A DNA stretch of 64,000 nucleotides from Prillingera fragicola (GCA_002335605.1 BEDY01000003.1:62001-126000), one strand, 5' to 3'; counted from the stretch's first letter, positions 10,847 through 21,642 are shown. The notes: generated by a model not told the origin, from the sequence alone. A program made the numbers and translations.

Positions 10847-11552
10847 CTAAACGTGCATGGCTGGCAAAGCACAGGTGCCGCCCCCCTCTTCAAATCTTCT
10901 GGACCGGTGACCAGGGCCCCTAGGGCCGTTGTTGCTGGCGCCAGTGTTCTCGTCGATACCGAGACTGTGGCTCAGCCTCCTGCCAAACCCAGCCTTGGGC
11001 GGCGACTCCCCCTCATGGGCCGGGGCAGTGTTGGAGCCCGAGCGCGAGAGCCGGCGCATGAACCCGCCGACGCCGCCGGCTTTGTTGTGGTGCGCGTCGT
11101 CGTCGGCGATGGCGCTGTCGTCGCCGCCGCCGCGGGACAGCCGGCGCATGAACCCCGTGGCGGGCGCGCCTTCCTGGCCGTGCGAGCCGTGAGAGCTGCG
11201 CGACAGGCGGCGTTGGATGCCGGCGAACGGCGGCTCAGAGCTGATAGAGTAGCTCAGGCGGCGGAGGAAGCCGGGCTCCTCGCCGTTCGGCCCGACGGGC
11301 GCTGCGTTCGGGGCGGGGGCCACAAAGGTGTGGCCCGGGGTGTGGGCCGCGGGCGGGCAGTCGTTGTGCCCGCCGTGGGCGACTTCGTGCGGGGCAAGGC
11401 CGTCGCGGCTGCTGCTCGAGCGGCGGGCGGCTTCGGCTTCGAGGTTGGGCATGGGTACGGCGGCGTCCACTTGGATTGTTAGTTGCGTTAGAGGGGTTGG
11501 CAGGTGGTGGCGAGGTGAGTTGGGTGGGAGTGAGGGAAGTGGGTGACCTACT
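10847..11552 (-). CDS. RRLS-repeat protein of unknown function (207 aa)
   Basis: No family recognised. The protein is low-complexity and rich in Gly, Ser, Arg and His, but carries five copies of a G-[FI]-x-R-R-L-S motif. The RRLS start positions are about 70, 87, 109, 139 and 164. R-R-x-S is the consensus for cAMP-dependent protein kinase, so five phospho-acceptor sites are predicted (inference). There is no signal peptide and no membrane segment. Start: the frame opens with a GTG at 11468-11470, but an intron with donor GTAGGT (11551 downward), branch CTAAC and acceptor AAG (11470) would join A at 11552 to TG at 11469. That would create an ATG split across the junction. Otherwise translation starts at Met7 (11452). 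Confidence 0.6.
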
Positions 11553-12451
11553 GGCTTATGTAGTAGGAGGTGGAGCGGGGGTTTCCGTGGCGTGACAAGT
11601 CTTGGCTATTCGGGTGTCGATGGGCAGCAGTGGCGAGTGGAGCGGCTCACGAGATGGTCACTGACTCGGAGGAGATTATGTATAGTTTGCATCTGTAGGT
11701 CAGGTGGTCAGTGGATGTCAGTCTTGGCGCAGCACTGTGTCAAGGAGAGGCAGAGGGCTTGTGGCGCGAGGTCGAGACTGGCTGAGCCGTGTATGACGTG
11801 TTGCGTTGCTGAGACGGCTCCCACGACAATAGGACAGAGAGGCATTGAGAGCAAGACAGAGGGCGAGGCTTGCGCCGCTTTGGCTTGAGTGGCGACAGAA
11901 GAATGAGCAAAGATGGAGGTGGACGTGGTGCCTGTAGTGGTCAGCTGCTCACCTCCTCATACCTCGACCTTTGCCAGCTGCAATTGTTCTCTTCGGCTCA
12001 AGCCGCCACCCCGAGATGGGACCTGGACCCTAAGAGGAATGAGCAGCTGCATGGGCAATAGAGCGAAGAGCAGGTCATCTGCAAGTGCCTTGGGTTGTTC
12101 TTGTCGAGTGGCGGCAGGGTCGGCCGTCGATCCCGCCAAACATACGGCCGTAGCATGTCCTTGGCATTGCCATGGTGATCAATGGCGACGATCTACGACG
12201 GCAGCATGGTAGTGCTCATTGCTGCACGTACGCCACGCACTCGTTGTGATTGGACGTGCCAACGACGACTGAATGCTCACGTCATATCATACATCCTTGG
12301 CAAGTTACTAATACATTTACACGGGGATCGGTCAATTCGTGTCCTAGGCCGATGCACCTCCTCGCTGACATTACTCGTGCGACGACGAGCACACCTGAAC
12401 GCCTGAGCCTCGGTTCCTCTCCTCCCCTGACAGCCGCCCTAGAGAAGCAAT
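11553..12451. other. Intergenic, nothing recognised
   Basis: About 900 bases upstream of the RRLS-repeat gene and downstream of the 85-residue gene. No frame shows coding features. Likely the promoter of the RRLS gene. Confidence 0.35.
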
Positions 12452-12764
12452 CTACCACCAGGACAGACTAGCAGCAACCGCACTCTGCTCGGCCAGCACC
12501 TCCTGCTCCTCCACCTCGGCACACGCCTGCTCCGCCGCCTCCTGCCTGGCCAGCATGGCCTGCTCTGCCGCGTGCGCAGCAGCGTCGCCGCCTATGTCTG
12601 CACGCACTGTTGCTTCGGGAATGGCGGGGTAGGTGTGCCCATGGTCGTGGCTGTGGTCGGGTGCGATTGGGCTGTGCTGCGGGGTGTTAGTTGACGCTGG
12701 GCGGGGGATCGTGGGATGGCTGGTGGCTTACGTCTCGTTGTCCTGCGAGAAAGGCAAGTGGCAT
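12452..12764 (-). CDS. Small Ala/Glu/Gln-rich protein of unknown function (85 aa, two exons)
   Basis: Exon 1 (12732-12764) encodes MPLAFLAGQRD. A GTAAGC donor, a CTAAC branch site and a CAG acceptor lead to exon 2 (12452-12676); the two join in phase 0. Exon 2 carries a His-rich patch (DHSHDHGHTY) followed by an Ala/Glu/Gln segment (HAAEQAMLARQEAAEQ and onward) that should form an amphipathic helix, ending SLSWW. No family recognised. It is divergent from the deaminase gene across only about 200 bases. The intact splice logic is the main argument that it is a gene. Confidence 0.5.
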
Positions 12765-12965
12765 GTTGGGTGTTCAATAGACGTGTTGAGCAAAGGACGT
12801 CGACGTGAATGAGCAGTTGATATTGTCAGTGGCAAAAGAGTATGCAGCCCCAGACGCGCAAACTAGAAGTAGTGGAGCAAGAATGACAAGAGTCATGTGG
12901 CTCACCTCATCATTCTCAAAGTGGAGGTCGGCATTCTCACTCACACTCTCACCTCACATCTCACA

Positions 12966-13823
12966 ATGCTAGCCCAGCTCCTCCTGCTCTACCTCCACAT
13001 CCCCAGGGTCCTCTCATCTCCAGCACAAGTCAACGGCGTCCCCCACGCCCAGAGAGAACACTGGATGCGTGTCGCCAACGCCGTACGCCCCTGCCCACTC
13101 CCACCAACTAACGACCACAGGCAGTATACGCCGGGCCGGACGCACACCCATGCCCCTTCTCCCCCTTTGGCACAGCGATAGTGAACACGACAAGCAACGA
13201 CCTCGTCTGCGTCGCAGCAAACCAAATCGCAAATACAGGCGGTACGCCCCCGTGCCCCACGCAGCTGACGCGCAGACATCACCCGCCACGGCGAGATCAC
13301 GGCCATCCGCGCGTGCACGGCCGTGCTCGCCCGCCGTGGGCTGTCGCCGGGGGAGATACATGGTGCGTGGCAAGAGCTATCGCTCTATACCAACGGCGAG
13401 CCCTGTCCCATGTGCGCGACGGCGATTCGGTGGGCGGGTTTCCGCGACGTGACTTATGGGACGTCCGAGGAGACGCTCCGGAAGTGTAAGTGGCTACTGT
13501 TGTGGGGCTGACGGCAAGATGGGATTGATGGGATATACGTCCCCTGGGAGTCTATCTGGAGCGGATCGGAGCAGTTCCCGCACAAGACGGAACGGGTCGT
13601 CGACGTGCTCCGTGAGGAGACGGATCCGTGGTTCGCATACCAGAGGGCCGGGGGTGCTTGTCGTGAGTTGCGTTGGTGGGACTGGGCTGATGCGAAAGCT
13701 GTTGGATGCGAGCGTGTAGGTGGTGGGGACTGTGAGCCGGTTGACAATTGGAGGGAGCTCGTCGAGGCTGCTGGGCATGGTGCGGCGTTGAAGAGGGAGG
13801 CGCCGGCACGGGATGAGCTCTAG
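12966..13823 (+). CDS. Zinc-dependent cytidine/guanine-type deaminase, predicted secretory with C-terminal RDEL
   Basis: Exons 12966-13082, 13121-13241, 13276-13485 and 13519-13823 give 250 aa. It belongs to the cytidine/deoxycytidylate deaminase fold: HGEITAI supplies the zinc His and catalytic Glu, and EPCPMCATAI the two zinc Cys. The N-terminal WMRVANA and the segment RWAGFRDVTYGTS resemble fungal secreted deaminase-like proteins of unproven substrate. Residues 1-18 (MLAQLLLLYLHIPRVLSS) look like a signal peptide. The protein ends in RDEL, a possible ER-retrieval signal. One further optional intron (GTGAGT at 13663 to a TAG near 13714, in frame) could shorten the region before the C-terminus without changing the RDEL end. 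Confidence 0.8.
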
Positions 13824-13967
13824 GTCGGCGTGAGCTGACATGCGTGATGCATGATGCGTCGACGACAGTTGAAGGGCAGCACTTGACGACCTGCTCGTCT
13901 TCTCACCACTCCCAAACCAGACTTCAAGAATGCTTGTTCATGCTCTACATTGTCACCCTCTAGACGC

Positions 13968-15144
13968 TCACGAGTTGTCTCCCGGCCGACGCATCTTGAT
14001 ATTAGGACACGGCCGCAGGTAATCTCTGTGCAGGTGATGCCGACACTCTCCCTCCGGACAGCCCTCGACATCGACCAAGGCCTCGTGCGAGATATACGCG
14101 TGGATCACGTCGCCGTTGCGCAGGTCCAAGTCTGCTGGGGTCTCGTTACGCTTCACGGCCATGCGGTTCCAGAAGAAGCTGTTGTTCAGCCGCTGAGCAT
14201 GTGAGAGGCAACTTACCGCGCATAGGCTACGTCGTTGCCAGTCTTCTCCACCCAGCGGTCCTGGAAACTCAGCAACGATGACATGTATCGCGATTGAACA
14301 CACGCACCATGACGACCGACATTGGCCTGTCTTTCTGCAGCCCAAACATGTACTCGTTCTCTCCATGCAAGCCGTGGATTGTGAGCATGACGCGCTTACG
14401 CTGAGGCTGGCCAAAGTCGCGTTTGAACGGCTGACACACTGTGCACGAGGTCACTTTACACGTCAGCCCCGACAGTAGTCTCGAGCTACATACACTCCAT
14501 GCTGATGCGGAGGACATCGCCAGGCCGTAGGCCGAGGCTGTGCGGCGTGTCTTCGTTCCTGATACACCCAGCACCCCGTTCATCGCAGTACAAGCTAGGA
14601 AAACGCTGTCAGCATCGGACAAAGACGCGAGCAGCTTACCGCGTGTTCAAATGTGTATAATGATCCGGAGCAGCCTGTTCCGACATGAACCATTCCTGTT
14701 CTTCAGCACCAACCTCTCGCCTACACTCACAATGACCTGTGCCATACGCGTACGCCACGGTATTCTGAAATGCCGATACGTCATCTCTGGCCCCCGGATA
14801 GTGAGATCAATCATATCCGTCGGCTGCGGCCTGGGGTTTCCCAAGGCTACGTCTGGCAGCTCACACGGCACGGGCGACGCGGAGCGTTCTTCCTCTTCAT
14901 AAGGCGGAGGCGGGGTTGGAGATGTCCTTGCGTTGGAGGAAACGCGATACGTGAAAAGGCCGATGGGGCTTTGGGAGCGCGCTATCCGTGTGCCGGCTGG
15001 TGAGCGACGGATGGTGAAAGCGGGGGGCCATTGGGGGTAGCGGTCGGCGTCGCGGTCCCAGGCGGCGGACTGGGAGCGTGATGGGCCGCCATGCTCGCAA
15101 CCAAATGGGCAGGCGTCCCGAGCAGAGTCGTATGTGAAAAGCAT
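13968..15144 (-). CDS. Protein with two SUMO-like domains
   Basis: Six exons (14731-15144, 14640-14695, 14494-14594, 14308-14453, 14217-14260, 13968-14178) give about 323 aa; a second acceptor for exon 4 (14438) gives 318. The first 105 residues are Pro/Ser/Arg-rich and probably disordered. SUMO-like domain 1 spans about 110-190 (start MIDLTIRGPEM, end TPHSLGLRPGDVLRI). Domain 2 spans about 205-290 (start KRVMLTIHGLHGEN, then FFWNRMAV, end TPADLDLRNGDVIHAY). Both end in the T-P-x2-L-x-L-x2-G-D-V pattern of SUMO, but neither has the Gly-Gly conjugation site. Tandem non-conjugating SUMO-like domains recall Rad60/Esc2/NIP45, but the short N-terminus is unlike them. The short middle exons (56 and 44 nt) sit at the same place in each domain. 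Confidence 0.75.
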
Positions 15145-16003
15145 TCTTGCTGAGAGTGGGTGAGGAGACGAGATAAAGTTAAGAGAGTAATGTTCGCGCT
15201 GCGCGTCAAAGTCAGGAGTCTACGCGTGCGACAGGACCAATGAGGGATAGAGATGATGAACATTACCCTCGCCCTTACCCTCGCTCAGTGTCCCCCACGG
15301 GGTGGCGCTGGGCAGCAATGGTCATTGTTCAGTGTGCGCTCTGAATAGATGTCGTGCTGCTGCAGAAGTCGCTCACAGGAGACGTCTGGAAGGCTGTGAG
15401 ACGATGGCCAGGTGAGCGTGAAGAGAGCAATGTCAAAAGTCGACAAGAGGTGGGAAGGGAATAATCAGTCGCGTAAGATCCAGGCACGCTATCTCATTCA
15501 TGTTCTCCATCTCATTGTGTTTTTGTCTCTCTCTGCTCGTCCATTCATGTACTCGTCTGGGCTGTTTCTAAACCTCCTTCTTGCTCCCAGGTTCCTCCTT
15601 GACAGCTGGAATGGGTCCCCTATCAGCCAAGCCATGACCGAGAGGGAATTATGGCCGCGGAACCACCACACCTGCAACCTGCAACCTGCAGTGCGCCATG
15701 TTACCACCCGTAGTCGCTCCCCACACTGCACATCAGCAATGAGAACGATGAGAATAGCAACACCACACCGATTCAAGCCGGTGAACACAGTGTCAACATA
15801 GAGTTCATTCTTTCAGACGTCAGCGGCGGAACAGACATACGCAACTCACTCAGGTGACTCCAGCTTCCGACGAGCAAAGTGCTCCCAAGAGCACATGACC
15901 CCAGCCCACCCCCAAGCAGCCATATAACCTACCACCACCCACAAGAACAAGCTCCCCATCTCTTGGCCGTCTCTACACCCCCTAGAAATAGTCAAGCACG
16001 ACA
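15145..16003. promoter_or_regulatory. Divergent spacer between the two SUMO-like genes
   Basis: About 860 bases separating the divergent starts of the double- and single-domain SUMO-like genes. Short frames on both strands lack coding features. No motif recognised. Confidence 0.35.
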
Positions 16004-16598
16004 ATGGACAACACCAGCTCCGAGGCCGTCGACATCACCATCAACGTCAAGTCCATGGACGGGCGGACCATGGCGTACCGCGTGAGGCCGAACAGTTCGC
16101 TCAACACTGTTACTGTGAGTGGGGTCGGGGGCGCGCTGCGATGTTGGGGCCAAGATGTTGGCTGATCTTGTGCTTGTGGATACCTGAGCGGCTCGGGGTG
16201 GGTGTGCTCGCGCTGACACTTGCAGTCATCCTGGGCAGAGGCCACTGGAGCGCACATGAGGGATCTTCGGTGGGTACTTTTTCCATGACTCGGCCCCATC
16301 AGTCTCAAGCTTTGTTACACGCCGCTTTGAACCCAATGCTCGGTCTATCTGCCTTCTCGCACACTCCTGATTTCTGGTGTGTGCATGCGAAGAAGCGACG
16401 ACAAGAAGAATGATGGGAAAGGAACATCGCAGGGAGCCTCACTGCGGCACGACGTCATCCACCTCCACATGTCCGCCACAGACGTCGCTGACGGGACGCA
16501 GCTTTACCTACCACGGCGACGCTATCAAGGCCCAGACCCCCGCAGAGCTGGGAATGCATGATGGGGACGAGCTTGACGTGCACCCCGAGTGGCACTAG
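16004..16598 (+). CDS. Stand-alone SUMO-like protein (83 aa) without Gly-Gly
   Basis: Exons 16004-16114, 16226-16269 and 16502-16598 join in frame. The whole protein is one ubiquitin-like fold: a beta-hairpin VDITINVKSMDG / MAYRV, a helix SSWAEATGAHM, then DLRFTYHGDAIKAQTPAELG and MHDGDELDV. That is a close match to the SUMO core (LRFLF-DG-x-I ... TPxELGM-x2-x-D-x-I-x-V). It ends EWH directly after the last strand, so the Gly-Gly tail needed for conjugation is missing. It is therefore probably a non-covalent binding module rather than a modifier. Exon boundaries (phase 0 after strand 2, a 44-nt exon, phase 2 before the RF strand) are the same as in the neighbouring two-domain gene. The acceptor at 16501 ends a rather long (232 nt) intron. 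Confidence 0.8.
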
Positions 16599-16821
16599 TG
16601 TGCGTGTTGGTGGGGGGTGAACGGGTTGTCGGGTGATGAGTTTATTGGTACGCGTGTCTGATGTCTAATGTTCAAGAGGAATGCATGTTACGCACTGAGA
16701 CCGGTTGAGAGGGCAGTCTTCCACACTGAGAGTGAAGAGTCCAGCGCAAGACGCCGTTCTGTTCATGCGAGGCTGCCCCGCTCACTAGGATTAATCCACA
16801 ATTAACAGCCCGCACACCACC

Positions 16822-17223
16822 TCAACGCTGAGTCTGCTCGCGATCCCTGGCCCGATGCCAATACGCCTCAACAGCAGCAGCCATACGGACGACCCGCTCC
16901 TCGACCTCCTTGGCCTGTCTGGAGTGAAACGCATCCACCCGTGCTCGGTGGCGGAGCATAATCTGTTCCCAGCGCTCGTCTACCGACAACGACGGGGCTG
17001 ACGCCGAGGGCCTGCTCCCCATGGCAACTGCTTGTTTGTGTCTGGGAATCACGACGGGGTGGTCGAGAATGCTGATACCGGCAAACGTCGTTGCGGTGTC
17101 GTACATTTCAAACCGCGTGTCCTCTTGTACGCTCGGCGGCAGCGGGATGTCGCGACCGCGCTGTGCCGGGAGGGCTCGCAGGACTTCTTCCGGGATGGGT
17201 GTTGTTGGGCGTGGCCTGTCCAT
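16822..17223 (-). CDS. Protein of unknown function with C-terminal helix (133 aa)
   Basis: Single frame with a clear ATG. N-terminal part Pro-rich (MDRPRPTTPIPEEVLRALP). The central part has hydrophobic strands (TATTFAGISILDHPVVIP). The C-terminal 50 residues (VDERWEQIMLRHRARVDAF and following) are strongly helical and Arg/Glu-rich, a likely coiled coil. No family recognised. It is convergent with the single-domain SUMO-like gene. Confidence 0.5.
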   Translation of the reverse strand: MDRPRPTTPIPEEVLRALPAQRGRDIPLPPSVQEDTRFEMYDTATTFAGISILDHPVVIPRHKQAVAMGSRPSASAPSLSVDERWEQIMLRHRARVDAFHSRQAKEVEERVVRMAAAVEAYWHRARDREQTQR

Positions 17224-18823
17224 TGTAGCTTGCTACAGAGTGTGGGTGAGTGTGGGTCGTTGCATGCAGGATTTATATCACTTGGCATTAGCAGTCAGCA
17301 GTGATGAGCTCGTGCTGATGCTCTGATGTAGTGATGCTTCAACAGCCACGCCAAGAACAGCCATTGGGCTCGTGGTGCACTCGGAGCAATACTTGTACTC
17401 GATTGGGATGGTGGTAGGCGGATTGACCATCAGGCGACGAGCATGGCTGTCGTGCATGGAGAACTGATCAGACAACAGCAGAGATCAGAAACGTTTGTCG
17501 GTGTCGACGGATGACACGCCTCAGCACATCAGAAACACATCCTTGCCAGCCATCAGCGCGCCGCTCCTTGACCAACTCGGCATTCTCGTGGTGGATCGAG
17601 GTTGGCCATGGTGCAAGGATCAAAGATTGTAGCTGATGTCGACTGCTGCGCCGACACTGCATGTATGAAGACCCCACGTAGGTTGCAGTGTCCAGCGTAT
17701 GTCCGTTGTCCGTTCGAAGGAGGTCAGTGGTGAACACACCTGCGGACTGGATTGGCCTGTGCATGCACCTGAGCCACATCGTTGAAAGACGCACTCGGCT
17801 GGGCATGAGCACCACAAACATCGATGCACAGGCAAAGGATCAATCGTGAGTTTGGCGTAAACATGAGCAAGTGGGTGAATGACAAGAGTGGACAGGTCCC
17901 TGTGCTGCTGGTGGACATTCCCCACGGCCGTCTCATCAACAACCACTCGTACTTTCCCACTCTCTCAAGCCCTCACAGTGTTCAGCACATGCACCCGCCA
18001 TCACATAGAGACCGGTGTCCAACATCGTAACGAGCCCCCCGAGACCGGAATGTCCCCCCACTCTGCGCAGCAACAGCAACATGACACCAACCTGGGTCTC
18101 CTCCGCACACCTTGTCACTGACATTGTTGTTCGTTTCGAGGCAGGAACCCCGCCGACCGCTGCAGCACACCCCCACTGAATAGCGTACAAGGCATCAGAC
18201 GCGGCCGGAAGCTGACAACATTGCATGGGATGACGACGCTGCGGCGTGCCTCTCATCTCTCTTATCAAGTGGGCTATGATCTATGCGACTCTGCAGTGGT
18301 CGTTGCCTGCACGTCGACGGAGCTCGGTCCTAGCTCGTCTGCAACGATAGTATCCTACTTCTCACCCCGGCCACGCAGGGCCGCTCGCTATCAACGCACC
18401 AGACGTATGCATAGGCGACGTAGACGACCATCCCGGCATCACCGCGGCCAATGACCACCACGGCTGGACGCATCTTATCAGGTGACGGTTACTCTCACCC
18501 AGGCACATCGACACTTGGCGCCTGGAATTTCTCTTCTTGACACTGTTCCCACAGCTCCTCGCTGCCCACGCAGGGGCTGCCGTCGCTCTGCCGTGAGACA
18601 CGGTCTAGGCGCATGGCACACGGCCGGGTGCACGCGGCGCGCTCCGGCGTCCAGCGCTAGCCACACCGGTGGGCTGCGGCTGACCGAAAGCGTATCGCTC
18701 GCCCACTCTTCCCATGATACAAGAAGCTGCTGGCCATGTCGTGTCTCCCCACAGTTCTTCACTTCTCTGCACAGAGCAATCTCCCACTACTACTACTAGC
18801 TACACCCCCCAGGACTCTACAGC
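17224..18823. other. Intergenic, nothing recognised (1.6 kb)
   Basis: No frame on either strand shows a domain, convincing splice sites or biased composition. The right end must contain the formamidase promoter. Several TTATC/GATAG-like GATA sites are scattered (for example near 18259 and 18475), which would suit nitrogen regulation, but such short motifs are weak evidence. Confidence 0.35.
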
Positions 18824-20436
18824 ATGGCCAAGGGCAACACCAGCAAGGACAAGACATCCGTCCGCACTGTCGTCGAGGTCGACCCCCACAAGCCTGCCAC
18901 CGAGCAGGCCGGACTCATGAACCGCTGGCAGTGAGTGTCCAGTGGTGTCCGCGGCACGTTGCAGCGTTGGCGCCAGTGCCACCGGGCGGCGTCCGGATAT
19001 CGGCGTCTGCCCACCCTATCTCGCTCGTACTCACACCACAGCCCCGACATTCCCGCCGTGTGCACCGTCAAACAAAACGAAGTGTTCAACGTCGAATGCC
19101 ACGAATGGACCGGCGGCCAGATCCACAACAATGACACTGCCGACGACGTTCAAAAGGTAGACCTCACCAAGATCCACAACCTCTCGGGCCCCATTGCCGT
19201 CGAGGGAGCCAAGGCCGGCGACGTGCTGATTGTCGACATTGTAGACATTCGGCCGTTTGAGCACATGAACTGGGGATACACTGGTGTCTTTGAGCGTGAG
19301 TTGCTCGCAGCCGCCTGGACGTCCTGACCCCGCAGGCACCAACGGCGGCGGTCTCTTCTCGACCGCGTTCGACTCCAAGGCCGCCAAGGCCATCTGGGAC
19401 TTTGAGGGTCTGTTCGCGACCTCGCGTCACATTCCCGGCGTGCGCTTTGCCGGCATCCCCCACCCGGTGAGCCCAAACGCTGCAGGGCAACTACTAACTT
19501 ACCAGGGCCTGATCGGCACTGCCCCGAGCCAAGAGCTGCTCGACACCTGGAACAAGCGCGAAAAGGCCCTGTTTGACGCGCACGCCGACGCCGTCCCCGC
19601 CGTCGCCCTCCTTCCCGAGCCCAAGGGCGCCTACGTCGGCCAAAAGGACCTGCCCGACGACGTGCGCAAGAAGATTTACGCCGAGGGCGCGCGCACCATC
19701 CCCGGTCGTGAGCACGGCGGCAACGTCGACATCAAGGTGTGTCCCCCGCCTGTGGTCGGTCGCTGACAGAGGCAGAACCTGTCGCGCGGCTCGCGCTGCT
19801 TCTTCCCCGTGTACATTGACGGCGCCAACCTTGCGCTGGGCGACCTGCACTTTTCGCAGGGCGACGGCGAGCTGTCCTTTTGCGGCGCGATTGAAATGGC
19901 GGGCATCGCGACGCTAAAGTGCAGCGTCATGAAGGGCGGCGTGGAAAAGCTCGGCCTGAAGCAGCCAATCTTCTTGCCCTCGCCCATCGACCCAAACTAC
20001 CACGAGCAGATTGTGTTTGAGGGTCTGTCCGTCGACGTCCACGGCGACGGCAGCCAGTACTCGATGGACGCGACCGTGGCCTACAAGCAGGCCGCCCTCA
20101 ACTGCATGGACTACCTCCAGCGCCTCGGCTACACGCGCGAACAGACCCGTACGTCCCCCTACACAACCAGCCACTAACGAGCCAGACCTCCTCCTCTCCG
20201 CCGCCCCCGTGGAGGCCCACGTCGCCGCGATCGTCGACACGCCGAACGCGTGCGTGACCATGGGCCTGCCCGTGGCCATCTTTGACCGCGACATCCGGCC
20301 GCTCGCCGACGGCTCGGACGGCCCCACCAAGCGCGACATGGGTCAGTGCGCGCTCCGCAGCGACGGAGAGAGGTGTATCCAGCCGCCTGGCATTGGGCCC
20401 AACAAGTGGCCAGGTGACGCAAAGGGGTTCAAGTGA
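18824..20436 (+). CDS. Formamidase (acetamidase/formamidase family)
   Basis: Hydrolyses formamide to formate and ammonium, so lets the cell use formamide as nitrogen source. Exons 18824-18930, 19042-19295, 19336-19466, 19506-19736, 19776-20148 and 20186-20436 give 448 aa. Family hallmarks: ECHEWTGGQI and NND near residues 55-70, LSGPIAVEGAKAGDVLIVDI, the HMNWGYTG segment, RHIPGVRFAGIPHPG, GGNVDIKNLSRGSRCFFPVY, and LALGDLHFSQGDGELSFCGAIE with the conserved Glu/Cys region. A C-terminal segment typical of fungal FmdS-type enzymes is present (ending KWPGDAKGFK). Cytosolic; no targeting signal seen. Confidence 0.92.
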
Positions 20437-21082
20437 GCTTTGGGAGAGTGGGCATTGCGGGATTGTGTGTGCGTGTAGTGCGAGAAGTGAAATGCAATCG
20501 TGTCTTTGTGGAGTCTGTCTGGCGTCTGTCTGGGAAGCTGGTCTTTGTCCACTGCGTGTACACGAGCCGGTGGATGCAGAGACCGATGCGAAGCTGCCGC
20601 TGTCAAGCTTGAGCTGTTGTCCATGTTGCGGGCAACCCATCTAAGGCGATGCGCCATCCATGAGACGGAACTCACTCTCAGACCGTGTACAGGGACAGGC
20701 TCGACACATCTCCAGCTAGCATCGTACATAAAACAAAGTCAGGCATGTCAATAAGCCGAGGTCTCCAGTATATCGCTCGGCCAAACGCAGGACAGTGGTG
20801 CTCCGGCGGTTGCGTTACATCCCAACCTTGATGGATGCTGCGCACCGCTGCGGTCGGCTAGACTCGGGGACGAATGGACGTGGCCCGTCCACTGCATCTC
20901 TGGATCGTGCAGTTTCGAGCGACTGCCATGAGTCGTTGGATGCCCCGTGAGATGTCCTGGCACGGTGAGTTGATCAGCACCGTCAATCCAGCGCCGCTTC
21001 AGCATCAATAGTGCGTGCATCTCGTGTCTGCCCCGCCTAAACTATAACTGCCGAACGCGTCCATCGAATCGTGTCGAGACGT
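20437..21082. other. Intergenic, convergent spacer
   Basis: About 640 bases between the 3' ends of formamidase and the small Gln-rich gene. No gene-like feature seen. Confidence 0.4.
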
Positions 21083-21552
21083 CTACTGGAGGTCCTTGAT
21101 GGGGACGTCCTTGCCGGTAGCCTGCGGCATCAGCATCAGACCAACCAATAGCAGCCAGGTAGACTCACCGACTTGAAGGCCGAGCGGACACCGTCCGAGA
21201 TCTTCTCAGTGGTGCCGACCGACTGGCCGTGGCCGGCCTTCTTGAGGAAGCCGTCAATGCCCTTGTCTGCACGGTTAGCGCCGAACGACTCTCACGCTAG
21301 CGTCTGCTCGCGGGGACCACTTTCGCGACACCAGCGCACACGCTGCGACTCACCAAGAGCGTCCTGCTGGCCGGTCGAGGCGGTAGCGTTGGGGACCTGG
21401 CCGGTGCCGGTCTGGACGGCGGCGCCGGCGTCCTGGCCCGGGTTCTGGGGGTTCTGCTGCTGGCCCTGCTGCTGCTGCTGCTGGGCCTGGTTCTGCTGGT
21501 TGCCGCCGGAGAGGCCGCCGAGGGCAGACTGGGCCTGGTTGAGGAAGTTCAT
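21083..21552 (-). CDS. Small Gln-rich stress-type protein (111 aa)
   Basis: Exons 21354-21552, 21169-21266 and 21083-21121 join in frame. The N-terminal half is low complexity: MNFLNQAQSALGGLSGG, then a Gln/Asn run. The C-terminal half is a conserved-looking module: DKGIDGFLKKAGHGQS, TTEKISDGVRSAF, ATGKDVP. Similar short fungal proteins with an EKI-x-DG-x-R-x2-F ... ATGK-x-VP tail are known as abundant uncharacterised stress-associated proteins (from memory; no search run). The TATA box upstream (21633-21642) fits a strongly inducible gene. No signal peptide. Confidence 0.75.
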
Positions 21553-21632
21553 GGTGGTGGGGGTGGGGGTGGTTGTTTTTGCGAGTTGAAGAAGAGAAGA
21601 GGGTAAAGGGAGACGTCGATGGGCGTGTGAGG

Positions 21633-21642
21633 CTTATATATA
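21633..21642 (-). promoter_or_regulatory. TATA box
   Basis: TATATATAAG on the minus strand, about 80 bases upstream of the start codon of the small Gln-rich gene at 21552; a canonical TATA element for that gene. Confidence 0.6.
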
